A stretch of 64,000 nucleotides of DNA. Source: Sphingopyxis sp. LC81 (GTDB taxonomy: Bacteria > Pseudomonadota > Alphaproteobacteria > Sphingomonadales > Sphingomonadaceae). The stretch is taken from positions 186,001 through 250,000 of the forward strand of contig NZ_JNFD01000021.1 in the NCBI RefSeq assembly GCF_000756375.1, in the 5' to 3' direction. A program made the position numbers and the translations under genes. Shown piece after piece: positions 43,848 through 52,634 of the stretch; the stretch's first letter is position 1; each line of letters opens with the position of its first letter. The notes under the pieces are model-generated. The model ran no database searches and was not told the origin of the DNA. It saw only the letters and a list, made by a program, of their open reading frames with translations.

Positions 43848-44453
43848 ATGCTGAAACGGGCGATCGATATCCTGGGTAGCGCCTTGGGACTGGTCGTTCT
43901 TTCGCCGGTCATCCTTGCCGTGGCCTTGCTCGTGCGCGCACGCTTGGGGGCGCCGGTCCTGTTTAGGCAACAGCGTCCGGGGCTGATGGGACAGCCGTTC
44001 GGTATGATGAAATTCCGGACGATGACTGACGCTCGCGACGTGGATGGGCAGCTTTTGCCAGACATTGATCGGTTGACAGGCTTTGGTCGCTGGCTTCGCG
44101 CGGCGAGCCTGGATGAGTTACCCGGACTCTGGAATGTTTTGCGCGGCGACATGAGCTTGGTAGGGCCGCGTCCGTTGCTGATGCAATATCTTCCGCTCTA
44201 TTCAAAAGACCAGGCTCGGAGGCATCTGGTTCGTCCGGGGATAACGGGTTGGGCGCAGGTCAATGGCAGGAATGCGCTCAGCTGGGATGAGAAATTCGCT
44301 CTCGACCTGTGGTATGTCGATCATCATAATTTGTGGCTGGATTTCCGGATCGTCATGCTGACAGTGGGGAAGGTGTTTCGCCGCGAAGGTATTGCCGCAA
44401 ATGGTGAGGCGACGATGCCGGTCTTCACAGGGAACGGAGATCAATGCCCTTGA
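43848..44453 (+). CDS. PglC-like monotopic phosphoglycosyl transferase
   Basis: A 201-residue initiating sugar transferase. The N-terminal re-entrant helix (LKRAIDILGSALGLVVLSPV, about 2-21) is followed by FRQQRPGLMGQPFGMMKFRTM, the Asp-Glu dyad in SLDELPG (about 87-93) and SLVGPRPLL. It lacks the five-helix N-terminal part of WbaP/WcaJ, so it is the small PglC type. It should load a phosphosugar onto undecaprenyl phosphate. With the PglF-like and PglD-like genes beside it, the sugar is likely a 2,4-diacetamido-2,4,6-trideoxyhexose. Confidence 0.92.
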   Translation: MLKRAIDILGSALGLVVLSPVILAVALLVRARLGAPVLFRQQRPGLMGQPFGMMKFRTMTDARDVDGQLLPDIDRLTGFGRWLRAASLDELPGLWNVLRGDMSLVGPRPLLMQYLPLYSKDQARRHLVRPGITGWAQVNGRNALSWDEKFALDLWYVDHHNLWLDFRIVMLTVGKVFRREGIAANGEATMPVFTGNGDQCP

Positions 44454-45097
44454 GTTCGATCTATGGCGTTTATGGCGCAGGGGGATGCGGGCGAGGCGTG
44501 TTGCCATTGCTGAGGCAGCAATTAGCAGGTACGGATACCCGGCTTGTATTCATTGATGATGATCACACGGCCGAGGAACTAAATAGTCATCCGGTTTGGG
44601 GATGGGAGCAGTTTCTCTCAGCCGAGGCTGACAGCAAATTCGCTTCAGTGGCAATTGCAAGCTCGTCGGTGCGGCGAGCGATCGAGGCAAAAATCATCGA
44701 ATCGGGTGTCCGGATTTGTGATGTCGTGTCCGAGCGTGCCGTCATCATGGACGACGTCGTTATCGGCGCGGGTGCTGTCATTTCTCCCTTTGTGACGATT
44801 ACCTCGAACATCCGAATTGGCCGGTCGTTCCACTGCAACATATCATCTTATGTCGAGCATGACTGCATAATCGGGGACTATGTAACCTTTGCCCCCGGCG
44901 TGCGGTGCAATGGCAATATTCATATCGGCGACGACGCCTATGTCGGTTCGGGCGCAATCATCCGACAAGGTACGGCCGCCAAGCCGCTTCGGATCGGCGC
45001 GGGGGCCGTCATCGGGATGGGCGCTGTCGTTACCAAAGACGTGGCGCCGGGCGTCACGGTTGTGGGAAATCCGGCTCGTCCCATGGCGAAAATTTAA
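44444..45097 (+). CDS. PglD-like UDP-sugar N-acetyltransferase (left-handed beta helix)
   Basis: A 217-residue protein. An N-terminal Rossmann-like domain (YGVYGAGGCGRGVLPLL, VFIDDD) binds the UDP-sugar. A left-handed beta-helix with hexapeptide repeats (VVIGAGAVIS, IRIGRSF, CIIGDYVTFA, IHIGDDAYVG) binds acetyl-CoA. The catalytic His is in SYVEHDCIIG. PglD acetylates the C4 amine of UDP-4-amino-sugars. It overlaps the PglC-like gene by 10 bases and ends the 36-45 kb operon. Confidence 0.88.
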   Translation: MPLSSIYGVYGAGGCGRGVLPLLRQQLAGTDTRLVFIDDDHTAEELNSHPVWGWEQFLSAEADSKFASVAIASSSVRRAIEAKIIESGVRICDVVSERAVIMDDVVIGAGAVISPFVTITSNIRIGRSFHCNISSYVEHDCIIGDYVTFAPGVRCNGNIHIGDDAYVGSGAIIRQGTAAKPLRIGAGAVIGMGAVVTKDVAPGVTVVGNPARPMAKI

Positions 45098-45106
45098 GCG
45101 CCGCCA

Positions 45107-45904
45107 TCACGACGAAGCATGACGGGCCAGCCCGCTTGCACAAATTTCGTCCTTCTTTTTGCTTGGCGGGTAATTGATCAAAACGGCACGTAGCCGACCT
45201 TTGAACACGAAAAGGCTGCCTGCCGAAGCGCCGACGGTGCCGCATGTGCCGATCAGCGACGAAATATCTTCGAGGGAGCCGGCTCCACCCAAAATTGTGA
45301 GCGGAACTCTCAGCTGATTCCGTATTGCCGCCGCCAGTTCCAGATCGTAGCCGGTCATGGTGCCGTCGCGATCGACAGAGTTGATTACAATCTCACCGGC
45401 GCCTGCACGCTCCAGCTCGATCGCGATTTCGATCGGCGACATATTGTGGACTTTGGTGGCGTTCCGCGTCGTTACCTCATAGCCTTTTCGCAATAATCCG
45501 CTCCGCCGTCGCACGTCGACAATGGCGACGACGCTCTGCCGACCGACTCGTTCGGCGATTTCGGACAGTAGGAGAGGGCGCTCGATCGCCGCGGTGCTGA
45601 GCGCGACTTTTTCCACCCCCAGGCTGATGATATGTTCGGCCTGTTCGACGGTGCTGATCCCCCCGCCATAGCATAGGGGCATTCGGCATTCGGCCGCGAG
45701 ATTGGCGATCATGCGATAATCGGGGGCGGCGCCGTTCACCGTCGCGTCGATGTCGAGGACGACGAGCTCGTCGGCCTCCTTTTCGTTGAAGATTTTTACC
45801 GCGTTGATCGGATCGCCGACATATTTCGGATCCTTGAATCCGATCGTTTTGACGAGGCCGCCATCGTGGACGAGCAGGGTCGGGATGATGCGTGGTCTAA
45901 GCAT
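45107..45904 (-). CDS. HisF-like protein of an amidotransferase set (WbpI-locus type)
   Basis: A 265-residue (beta/alpha)8 barrel with the HisF pattern: RIIPTLLVHDGGLVKT, ADELVVLDIDAT, MPLCYGGGIS and VINSVDRDGTMTGYD. It pairs with the HisH-like gene next to it and with the WbpG-like gene, and no histidine biosynthesis gene is near, so it is not the histidine enzyme. In Pseudomonas O5 such a trio supplies ammonia for an acetamidino group. The last 35 residues are Lys-rich. It starts 1 base after the HisH-like stop. Confidence 0.85.
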   Translation of the reverse strand: MLRPRIIPTLLVHDGGLVKTIGFKDPKYVGDPINAVKIFNEKEADELVVLDIDATVNGAAPDYRMIANLAAECRMPLCYGGGISTVEQAEHIISLGVEKVALSTAAIERPLLLSEIAERVGRQSVVAIVDVRRRSGLLRKGYEVTTRNATKVHNMSPIEIAIELERAGAGEIVINSVDRDGTMTGYDLELAAAIRNQLRVPLTILGGAGSLEDISSLIGTCGTVGASAGSLFVFKGRLRAVLINYPPSKKKDEICASGLARHASS

Positions 45905-45905
45905 A

Positions 45906-46517
45906 TCAGGTCAGCGCGAAATTGCGGAGCAGAGCCTGCCCCCAGTGATGGCTTTTTTCCGGGTGAAATTGCACGCCATAGACATTGTCGTTCGCAACGG
46001 CGCAGCTGAAGCGATCACCATATTCGGCGGTCGCGAGGATGTTCGCCTCCTCCCGGCATTCGAAATAATATGAATGAAGAAAATAATAGCGCAGATCGTC
46101 GAGCCCGCTGAACAGGATCGCATCCGGCCGCGCTTCGACATCGTTCCATCCCATGTGCGGCATCGGAAGATCTCTCGCTCTTTCGAGACTATCGATTGTC
46201 CGCACGCGCCCCGGAACCCAGCCCAAGCCGGGTAATTTGCCTTCGTCGCTGCCGTCCGCCAGCATCTGCATGCCTACGCATATGCCAAGCACGCGCAAGT
46301 CGGTTTCGGAAATCAGTCGTTCAACGGGAGCGCGAAAGCCGGACTGCTCGAACAGGCTCATTGCGCGATCGAAGGCTCCCACGCCGGGCAGAATAGCATG
46401 GCTTGCGCCGTCCAGTGCTGCAGGATCGGTCACGCGTTCCGCCGGGATGCCGAGGCGCTTATAGGTGTTGAGGAAGGCTTGGATATTTCCAAGGCCGTAA
46501 TCGATGATCTTGATCAC
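45906..46517 (-). CDS. HisH-like glutamine amidotransferase
   Basis: A 203-residue class I glutaminase that hydrolyses glutamine and hands ammonia to its HisF-like partner. The catalytic Cys is in LGICVGMQML (about 82), and the His is in GVQFHPEKSHH (about 184). It starts with GTG (46517) that overlaps the WbpG-like stop by 4 bases (GTGA). The set HisH-HisF-WbpG in one operon is the polysaccharide version, not the histidine pathway. Confidence 0.88.
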   Translation of the reverse strand: MIKIIDYGLGNIQAFLNTYKRLGIPAERVTDPAALDGASHAILPGVGAFDRAMSLFEQSGFRAPVERLISETDLRVLGICVGMQMLADGSDEGKLPGLGWVPGRVRTIDSLERARDLPMPHMGWNDVEARPDAILFSGLDDLRYYFLHSYYFECREEANILATAEYGDRFSCAVANDNVYGVQFHPEKSHHWGQALLRNFALT

Positions 46518-47668
46518 CTGAATAACCGCTTTTCCAGTCCCAGGAGGCGCATCGCGGCAGCTCCGATGCCGATCGCCCAGCGCTTGTTCGGATAATCGCG
46601 ATACGTCTTGTTCTCACCTTCGAAAATGGCCTGTAGCTCGTTCACTGTCATATCAAGCTTGTTGGCAACATATTCGAACTCCTGCGTGATGAAATGATTA
46701 TCCATCTCGGGGCGCGAAATCCGCTCGATTGCGGCGTCGCGCGTCAGCTGGCCCGTCATGATCAGGCTGGAAAAATGCGCCCGCCGTTTTTCGTAACCGA
46801 ACTTTCGGGGCATCCAGAAATCTTCGTAAAAGCGGGTGAAGCGCGATTCGTGATGCTTGTGTTGAAAGCGCTGCCATCCAAAGCGTCGTTCCAGCTCGCC
46901 TTCGGCGTCGGCCTTGATATATGGAACAAGGTTGAGCGGCTTGATGATCTGCATACCTAAGAAGCGCTGGTACCAGATTTTATAGACCATGATGTCGACC
47001 AGCGGAAACGTCTTGAGCGGGCGCTTTCCAAAACGCTTGTGGATGCCTTTGAATAGGCGCTTGTCGATGCCGGGATAACCACCCCATTCCTCGGGCTCGC
47101 GGCAGCATTCGGTGGAATAGTTTGCGCCTGTCAGCACATATTTGATCCGGTGTGCCCGGGCGAATTTGTACAGGGCAGAAAAGAACGCGCCGTCCTGCGG
47201 CAGATCCTGGTCTGAAATTTGCGATCGGAAAAACGCAGTCTGCAGGTCCTTCATTTCCTGCCAGTTCACGACCTCGGTGAACAACTCCAGCCCCAAGCCG
47301 TCGACCAGCTTTTCGATATTGCCGACTGCCTGGTCCGTATTCCAGCCTGCGTCGACGTGGAACAGCAGGGGGCGCAACCCCATGCGCTCGCATGCGACAT
47401 AGGTCGCGTAAGAGCTGTCGAGCCCGCCGCTAAGACCGATAATGCAGTCGAAATCCTTGCCTTCGCCTTCCTTGCGGATTTTGGCGGCGATCTGGTCAAG
47501 CTCACGCGCGCCGCGATCGTCCGTGTGCCAATTGGGTTGGATTTGCTCGTCGAAATTGTGGCAATATTCGCACAGTCCGGCTTCGTCGAACGCAATATTG
47601 GGATCCGACGTGTCCATGATGCAGCGCGTGCAAATTTGATAGTCCCTGTCGGCGGTTTTGCTAGTCAT
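46514..47668 (-). CDS. N-acetyl-sugar amidotransferase (WbpG/PseA-like)
   Basis: A 384-residue enzyme that converts an N-acetyl group on a nucleotide sugar into an acetamidino group, using ammonia from the HisH/HisF pair. Zinc-ribbon Cys pairs are in ICTRCIMDTSDP and LCEYCHNF (about 11-41). The PP-loop is GLSGGLDSSYATYV (about 78-91). The ATG at 47668 is chosen because the longer frame to 47731 has no homology. The sugar is unknown: UDP-ManNAcA from wecB/wecC or a related diamino uronic acid are candidates. Confidence 0.88.
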   Translation of the reverse strand: MTSKTADRDYQICTRCIMDTSDPNIAFDEAGLCEYCHNFDEQIQPNWHTDDRGARELDQIAAKIRKEGEGKDFDCIIGLSGGLDSSYATYVACERMGLRPLLFHVDAGWNTDQAVGNIEKLVDGLGLELFTEVVNWQEMKDLQTAFFRSQISDQDLPQDGAFFSALYKFARAHRIKYVLTGANYSTECCREPEEWGGYPGIDKRLFKGIHKRFGKRPLKTFPLVDIMVYKIWYQRFLGMQIIKPLNLVPYIKADAEGELERRFGWQRFQHKHHESRFTRFYEDFWMPRKFGYEKRRAHFSSLIMTGQLTRDAAIERISRPEMDNHFITQEFEYVANKLDMTVNELQAIFEGENKTYRDYPNKRWAIGIGAAAMRLLGLEKRLFR

Positions 47669-47772
47669 TTGAAATCGAACTTCCCTGAAGCGGTGGCAAC
47701 AACGCTCGCTTGCCCAGCCGCGATTAGCCAATAATTACCTGTCCGCAAAGCATGTCGAACGGATTTTGAACA

Positions 47773-48657
47773 TCACGCCCTATGGTAGGCAATCATGGAG
47801 CGCACAATTTGTTGCGAAAGGTCGTTGTCGAGCCAGCGCTGGGCAGGCGGTGCCGTAAATTGCTGCATCCGTTGAACATCCGCGACCAGACAGTCCTGAT
47901 CGACCGCCCGGCGCGGCAACGCGCCAAATTGCAGCAGATCCGGGGCCGCGCCCAGTATATTGGCGACCCGTTCGCAAACCTCGCGAACAGTTACACCTGC
48001 ACCAGTTCCGATGTTGCTGATCGCAGGAGATTGCTTCTCGGGCGCTGCGGCAAAGGCGGAAAGCGCGGTACAGACGTCGTCGACGTGGATGAAATCGCGC
48101 AGTTGGGCGCCATCGCTCAACGGCACGGGCTGCGCGTTCCGCAGCCTTTCGATCAGCGCCGGCAGTAGTCGGCCGGGCGCTTCGCCGGGGCCGTAGACGC
48201 CGAAGAGACGCGCAACGCGGATGTCGAGACTACATTGTGCGCGAAGCGCGAGGCACAGATTGGTCCCACTGAATTTTGCGCAGCCATACCCGGTGTCCGG
48301 GGTACAGGGGGTCTCCTCTGACAGAATGCCAGACTTCCCATATTCGGCCATGCTGCCAGAATAGATTAGCTGGCCGTGCCCCGGCATCGAATAGGCGAGG
48401 TTGGACAGCATTCGCTGCTCGTCAGCGATCCGGCTCCACCCTTCACTATCCGCCGACGGCATCTGCGACGCGAGATGATAGATCAACGTCGGCTGCATTT
48501 GCCCCAGCGCGGATTGAACAGCCCCTGCGTCACGCAGGTCGCCGTCGGCGCGCGTCCAAGTTCGGAAATCCGCGCCGGTTTCTGCCAGAACCTTCGCCAG
48601 CCGGCGGCCTATGAAGCCTCCTGCGCCGGTTATCAATATCCGCCTATGCGCCGACAT
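47773..48657 (-). CDS. NAD(P)-dependent sugar epimerase/reductase (SDR)
   Basis: A 294-residue extended SDR. It starts MSAHRRILITGAGGFIGRR with the NAD(P) loop, and the active site has GSMAEYG with Ser and GYGCAKF with Tyr-x-x-x-Lys. It could reduce or epimerise CDP-4-keto-6-deoxyglucose made by the enzymes encoded upstream, as abequose or paratose synthases do, but the exact product is not predictable. It starts inside the glycosyltransferase gene (14-base overlap). Confidence 0.8.
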   Translation of the reverse strand: MSAHRRILITGAGGFIGRRLAKVLAETGADFRTWTRADGDLRDAGAVQSALGQMQPTLIYHLASQMPSADSEGWSRIADEQRMLSNLAYSMPGHGQLIYSGSMAEYGKSGILSEETPCTPDTGYGCAKFSGTNLCLALRAQCSLDIRVARLFGVYGPGEAPGRLLPALIERLRNAQPVPLSDGAQLRDFIHVDDVCTALSAFAAAPEKQSPAISNIGTGAGVTVREVCERVANILGAAPDLLQFGALPRRAVDQDCLVADVQRMQQFTAPPAQRWLDNDLSQQIVRSMIAYHRA

Positions 48658-49846
48658 GCCTGCTTTTCCCCGCATAGGCGTCATGAAGCTGCTCGGCCAC
48701 ACGATCCCAAGTGTAATGACGCTCGAAAAGTGTTCGCGCGTTTCGCCCCATTGCCGCGAGTTCATCGTTGGTCAGCGAAAGTAGTTGTCGCAGCCCGGCT
48801 TCGATCGATTCGGGGGTCGGTTCAACGACAAAGCCGGCTCCCTCACTGGCAACCAGCGGAAGATGGCAATAACGGGTAATAAGCGAAGGGAGCCCGTGCG
48901 CGAGAGCTTCCGTCAACGCAACCGAAAAGCCTTCGGCATGCGATGGCAGGACGAAGATGTTGCAGAGCGCGTACACGAAATGACTTTCGGGACCGGTCAA
49001 GTTAGTGGTCATGACGACACGGTCGGGCGCCGGGCACTGAGCGACGAGGTCGCTCACATAAGCGCCATAGGCTTCGTCCTTCATGATCCCGGCGATGAGC
49101 AAGCCTGTTCCGGGGTGGTCCGGTGCCACAGCATTGAATGCCTTGACGAGCATGTCCAAGCCCTTTTCCGGATGTATGCGGCTGTAGAAGAGCAGTGACC
49201 GATCCCATCGATCGAACTGCGGTGCGATGGCGGCCAGCCTCTCGCGCGATCGGGACGGTATCGACGCCTGTCCCACATTCGCCTCCACACCGTTGGGGAT
49301 GTAATATTTTCGCATCCCCGAAACCGGGTCCCAGCTTTCGCTATCTTCGGTCTCGCTGCCAAAAATCACACCGCTCGCGTCACGAAAGACGGGACGAAAA
49401 CCCAGGAGTGCAAGTGCCAGGCGCTTCTTGATCCACTTGCTTCGCGACGAAGTGAGGGCGCGCCGGTCGAGCAGGCCGTGGGTTGAAATGAAATAGGGCG
49501 TGCCTGCGCGGCGCGCCATCTTGGCCACCGCGAGAAGAGCGGGGGTCCAAAAACCGTGGATATGCACGACGTCAGCGGTCGCAACGGTTTGCACCACCAA
49601 CGGATCAATACGGCTGATACCAAGCAGTTGGGACAATCCCACCGGCGCGCAGAATTTAATTGCCACGCCGCTGTCGATCATGGCGCTCCATGTCGCCCGG
49701 ACATCCTGCTCATCACCCGACTGCAGGGTCGTCAGAACTGTAACATTGTCGCCGCCACGTTGTAGCGCAATCGCCGAACCCGCCACGACAGCGGGCGGAC
49801 CGCCGTCGCGCGGATGCATTCCGTCGATAACCAGCAGGATTTTCAT
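48644..49846 (-). CDS. Glycosyltransferase family 4 protein
   Basis: A 400-residue GT-B enzyme starting MKILLVIDGMHPRDGGPPAV. The N-terminal half has VVHIHGFWTPALL. The C-terminal half has the donor site: SRIHPEKGLDML, then PSHAEGFSVALTEALAHGLPSLIT with the E-x7-E motif. It transfers a sugar from a nucleotide donor, probably retaining. The ATG at 49846 matches the family start; the long frame to 50107 is shadow. It follows the CDP-glucose dehydratase by 1 base, so it may use the CDP-derived sugar. Confidence 0.88.
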   Translation of the reverse strand: MKILLVIDGMHPRDGGPPAVVAGSAIALQRGGDNVTVLTTLQSGDEQDVRATWSAMIDSGVAIKFCAPVGLSQLLGISRIDPLVVQTVATADVVHIHGFWTPALLAVAKMARRAGTPYFISTHGLLDRRALTSSRSKWIKKRLALALLGFRPVFRDASGVIFGSETEDSESWDPVSGMRKYYIPNGVEANVGQASIPSRSRERLAAIAPQFDRWDRSLLFYSRIHPEKGLDMLVKAFNAVAPDHPGTGLLIAGIMKDEAYGAYVSDLVAQCPAPDRVVMTTNLTGPESHFVYALCNIFVLPSHAEGFSVALTEALAHGLPSLITRYCHLPLVASEGAGFVVEPTPESIEAGLRQLLSLTNDELAAMGRNARTLFERHYTWDRVAEQLHDAYAGKSRHVGA

Positions 49847-49847
49847 T

Positions 49848-50954
49848 TCAGCCGATTGTTCCGACGCCAATCTGGCGTTCGGCCATGGCGTGCTCGTACG
49901 TCGCGATCTGCTGAATTGTCGTCTCTCGCAACGCTGCGGGGTCTTGCAACCATTGCCGGTACCAATCGACAGTATGCGTGACGAGCGCGTCGAGGTGCCA
50001 GCTGGGACGCCAATCGAGCAGCGCGGCCGCCTTATCGCAGTTGAGTGACAAAAGAGCCGCTTCCTTCGGATGCGCCTCCTGTGACATCGTAGATGCGGCT
50101 CCATCACCCCAGCTATTTGCGATCATGCGAACGATCATTCCTACCGGCTGGACATCGTCGGCAGCCGGGCCGAAATTCCACCCTGAACAATAGCTGTCGG
50201 CGTTCTTCGACAACAGACGAGCCGCGAGGAGCAGGTAGCCGCCGAGCGGTTCGAGAACATGCTGCCAAGGCCGGGTTGCACGCGGATTTCTTAATTCGAC
50301 CTCTCTACCTTGCGAGAATGCCCGGATGCAGTCGGGCACGATCCGGTCCTTTGCCCAATCGCCGCCGCCGATGACGTTGCCCGCCCTTGCGGAGGCCAGC
50401 TTGATACCGCTTTCACCACCGAAATAGCTGCGACGCCACGACGAAACGACCAATTCGGTTGCGCCCTTGCTCATGCTGTACGGGTCGTGTCCGCCCATGG
50501 GATCGTCTTCGCGATAGCCCCAGACCCAGTTGCGGTTTTCATAGCATTTGTCGGATGTCACGACGATCATGGCACAAGCGGCGTCGAGAGATCGGACCGC
50601 TTCCAGCACATTGGCGGTGCCAACGATGTTGGTCGTTATCGTGTCGAGCGGATCGTCATAGGATTGACGGACGATCGGCTGAGCCGCAAGGTGAAGAACA
50701 ATGTCGGGCCGCACTTCGCGTATAAACTGTGTTAACGCGGGGAGGTCACGGATATCGCCAATCTGGTGACGGATACCACGATCGATATCACATAGATCGA
50801 ACATCGCAGGATCGGTCGGCGGGTTGAGCGAATAACCAGCGACCTCTGCGCCCAGCTTCTGAAGCCAAAGCGTGAGCCAGCTTCCCTTAAAGCCGGTATG
50901 CCCGGTAACAAGCACACGTTTCCCGCTAAAAACGTCGAGAAAGACGGGTCTCAT
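49848..50954 (-). CDS. rfbG: CDP-glucose 4,6-dehydratase
   Basis: A 368-residue SDR that makes CDP-4-keto-6-deoxyglucose. The NAD loop is VTGHTGFKGSWL (about 17-28), the active site has VVTSDKCYEN (Thr/Ser region) and HDPYSMSKGATEL (Tyr-x-x-x-Lys), and WGYREDDPMGGHDPYS is characteristic of RfbG. The start at ATG 50954 overlaps the RfbF stop. No RfbH-type 3-dehydratase lies in this window, so a 3,6-dideoxy product is not supported here. Confidence 0.92.
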   Translation of the reverse strand: MRPVFLDVFSGKRVLVTGHTGFKGSWLTLWLQKLGAEVAGYSLNPPTDPAMFDLCDIDRGIRHQIGDIRDLPALTQFIREVRPDIVLHLAAQPIVRQSYDDPLDTITTNIVGTANVLEAVRSLDAACAMIVVTSDKCYENRNWVWGYREDDPMGGHDPYSMSKGATELVVSSWRRSYFGGESGIKLASARAGNVIGGGDWAKDRIVPDCIRAFSQGREVELRNPRATRPWQHVLEPLGGYLLLAARLLSKNADSYCSGWNFGPAADDVQPVGMIVRMIANSWGDGAASTMSQEAHPKEAALLSLNCDKAAALLDWRPSWHLDALVTHTVDWYRQWLQDPAALRETTIQQIATYEHAMAERQIGVGTIG

Positions 50955-51730
50955 TGCCACGGGGCTTTCGGTTGGCTCGCCAGCTTTTCCAACAATTCCC
51001 AGTCGCGCGCAGTATCCATGCATTGCCAGAAGCCGTGATGTTCGAACATCATCAACTGGCCATCGAGAGCGGCTTGCTCCAGCGGCGCGCGTTCCAGCAT
51101 GATTTCGTCTGCATCGGTAACTTCGCAATATCGCCGCGCAAATTCGCGATCGAGAACCATGAAGCCGCCATTGATATATCGGTCGGTGACTTCGGGCTTT
51201 TCCTTCAACTCGGCGACCCGGCCACCATCAAGTTCGAGCTCACCGAAACGGCCGGGAGGTGCAACACCGGTGATCGTCGCAAGGCGACCATGCTCCTTGT
51301 GGAAAGTCAGTAGCTGCGCGAGGTCGATATCGGAAAGGCCATCGCCATAGGTCAAGAAAAACGGGCCTTCGGGGTCAAGATATTTTGCGATGCGGGCGAT
51401 GCGTCCCGCGGTCTGCGTTTCCGTGCCGGTGTCGGCGATTGTTACCGTCCAGTCACTGTCACTCTGCCCCAGAAATTCAACTTCGCCGGTTCGGGTGTTC
51501 ACGCGCATGTCGCCGTCGAACAGTTTCGAGTGCAGGAAATATTGCTTGATCATCTCGGACAGGTGGCCGGCGCACAGAATGAAGTCCGTAAAGCCCTGAC
51601 GGGCGTAGCTCTGCATAATGTGCCAAAGGATCGGGCGTCCGTTGATTTCTACCAACGGCTTGGGAAGTCGGCGACCCGTCAATTCACCAAGCCGCGTGCC
51701 TTTGCCTCCGCACAACAACACAACCTTCAA
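50951..51730 (-). CDS. rfbF: Glucose-1-phosphate cytidylyltransferase
   Basis: A 259-residue enzyme making CDP-glucose from glucose-1-P and CTP. It starts with the nucleotide loop VVLLCGGKGTRLGELTGRRLPKP, and contains LTYGDGLSD with the metal Asp and GRFGELELD, both typical of RfbF. The start codon is TTG (51730) with AAAGGA 9 bases ahead; no ATG would preserve the loop. ATGA overlaps the dehydratase start, so the two are coupled. Confidence 0.93.
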   Translation of the reverse strand: MKVVLLCGGKGTRLGELTGRRLPKPLVEINGRPILWHIMQSYARQGFTDFILCAGHLSEMIKQYFLHSKLFDGDMRVNTRTGEVEFLGQSDSDWTVTIADTGTETQTAGRIARIAKYLDPEGPFFLTYGDGLSDIDLAQLLTFHKEHGRLATITGVAPPGRFGELELDGGRVAELKEKPEVTDRYINGGFMVLDREFARRYCEVTDADEIMLERAPLEQAALDGQLMMFEHHGFWQCMDTARDWELLEKLASQPKAPWQ

Positions 51731-51796
51731 GTCCGTTATCCTTTCAATAATTGAATAGCCGTCAGCGAGCGGGCTGCACGCGAAGCCGCGTTCGGC

Positions 51797-52495
51797 TCAG
51801 GCTACAATGGCGGTTTGATGCACGAGCCCATATTCATGTCCGCTGTCGGACACATAGAATAGCCGGTAACCCGCCTCGCGCAATTTTTCGATCTGGCTGA
51901 CGGTTCGTTGATTTTCGATATCATACATCCGGTGATGAAACTCGACAAGCAACTGAGCCGGCCTCAGGTCGCAAGCGATCAGATCGTCGAGGACAGCATA
52001 TTCGAAACCCTCGATATCCATCTTGAGGACGTCGGGCACACCGGTGCCCAGTTCGTCGATTATGGTCGACAGTCTTTTAACCGGCGCGCGGATCGCCAGC
52101 GCGGGGTCTGACAGTGCGGCGGGCTGCGCCGAGAAGGACACATATTCATCGACTTCGGGCGCAAAAAATTCAGCTTCGCCGTCTTTCGCCGCCAGTCCGA
52201 TGGGATGAAACTTGAAAGCTGAGGGAAGCGATTGTTTGTCGACCCATCTACGGCTGCGCGGTGTGGGATCGAAAGCGTGAATTGTTGCGCCAAATCGCTC
52301 GATCGCTTCGAGGTCGAACGATATGTCCTCGCCCACTCCGAACGAATAGATCAGCGGATCGGCGGGCGTATGTGCCGTCAGAAGCGGCCACCCCCCATAA
52401 TCGGTGCCCAACACGTCGTGCGCCAGATCGACTTCGGGCTTGTGCAGAGGGGGCCGCAGTATCCGGCGTGCGATGGCTTTGAGGCGGAGTATCAT
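51797..52495 (-). CDS. FkbM family methyltransferase
   Basis: A 232-residue SAM-dependent methyltransferase. It contains YSFGVGEDISFDLEAIERFG, the glycine-rich SAM loop in FkbM style, then HAFDPTPRS, and LKMDIEGFEYAVLDDL, the diagnostic D-x-E-G motif. FkbM enzymes O-methylate sugars or polyketides. Here it probably methylates a sugar of the surface glycan. It lies upstream of rfbF on the same strand with a 66-base gap. Confidence 0.88.
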   Translation of the reverse strand: MILRLKAIARRILRPPLHKPEVDLAHDVLGTDYGGWPLLTAHTPADPLIYSFGVGEDISFDLEAIERFGATIHAFDPTPRSRRWVDKQSLPSAFKFHPIGLAAKDGEAEFFAPEVDEYVSFSAQPAALSDPALAIRAPVKRLSTIIDELGTGVPDVLKMDIEGFEYAVLDDLIACDLRPAQLLVEFHHRMYDIENQRTVSQIEKLREAGYRLFYVSDSGHEYGLVHQTAIVA

Positions 52496-52634
52496 CGCCG
52501 GTGCAATGCCCGAAGTCGCTGCTTACGGCAAGCCAAAGCACTGGCGATTACGCGGGCGGGTAGCCAAGTTTGGCTGCACTCGCCTATAGCGGAACGCTCG
52601 GAAGAGCGGCATCTGGCCGACATGATGACGGAGG

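Noticed and set aside
45107..46517. hisF and hisH of histidine biosynthesis
   Set aside because: No other his gene is near, and the pair overlaps a WbpG-like amidotransferase gene, so they belong to sugar amidination.
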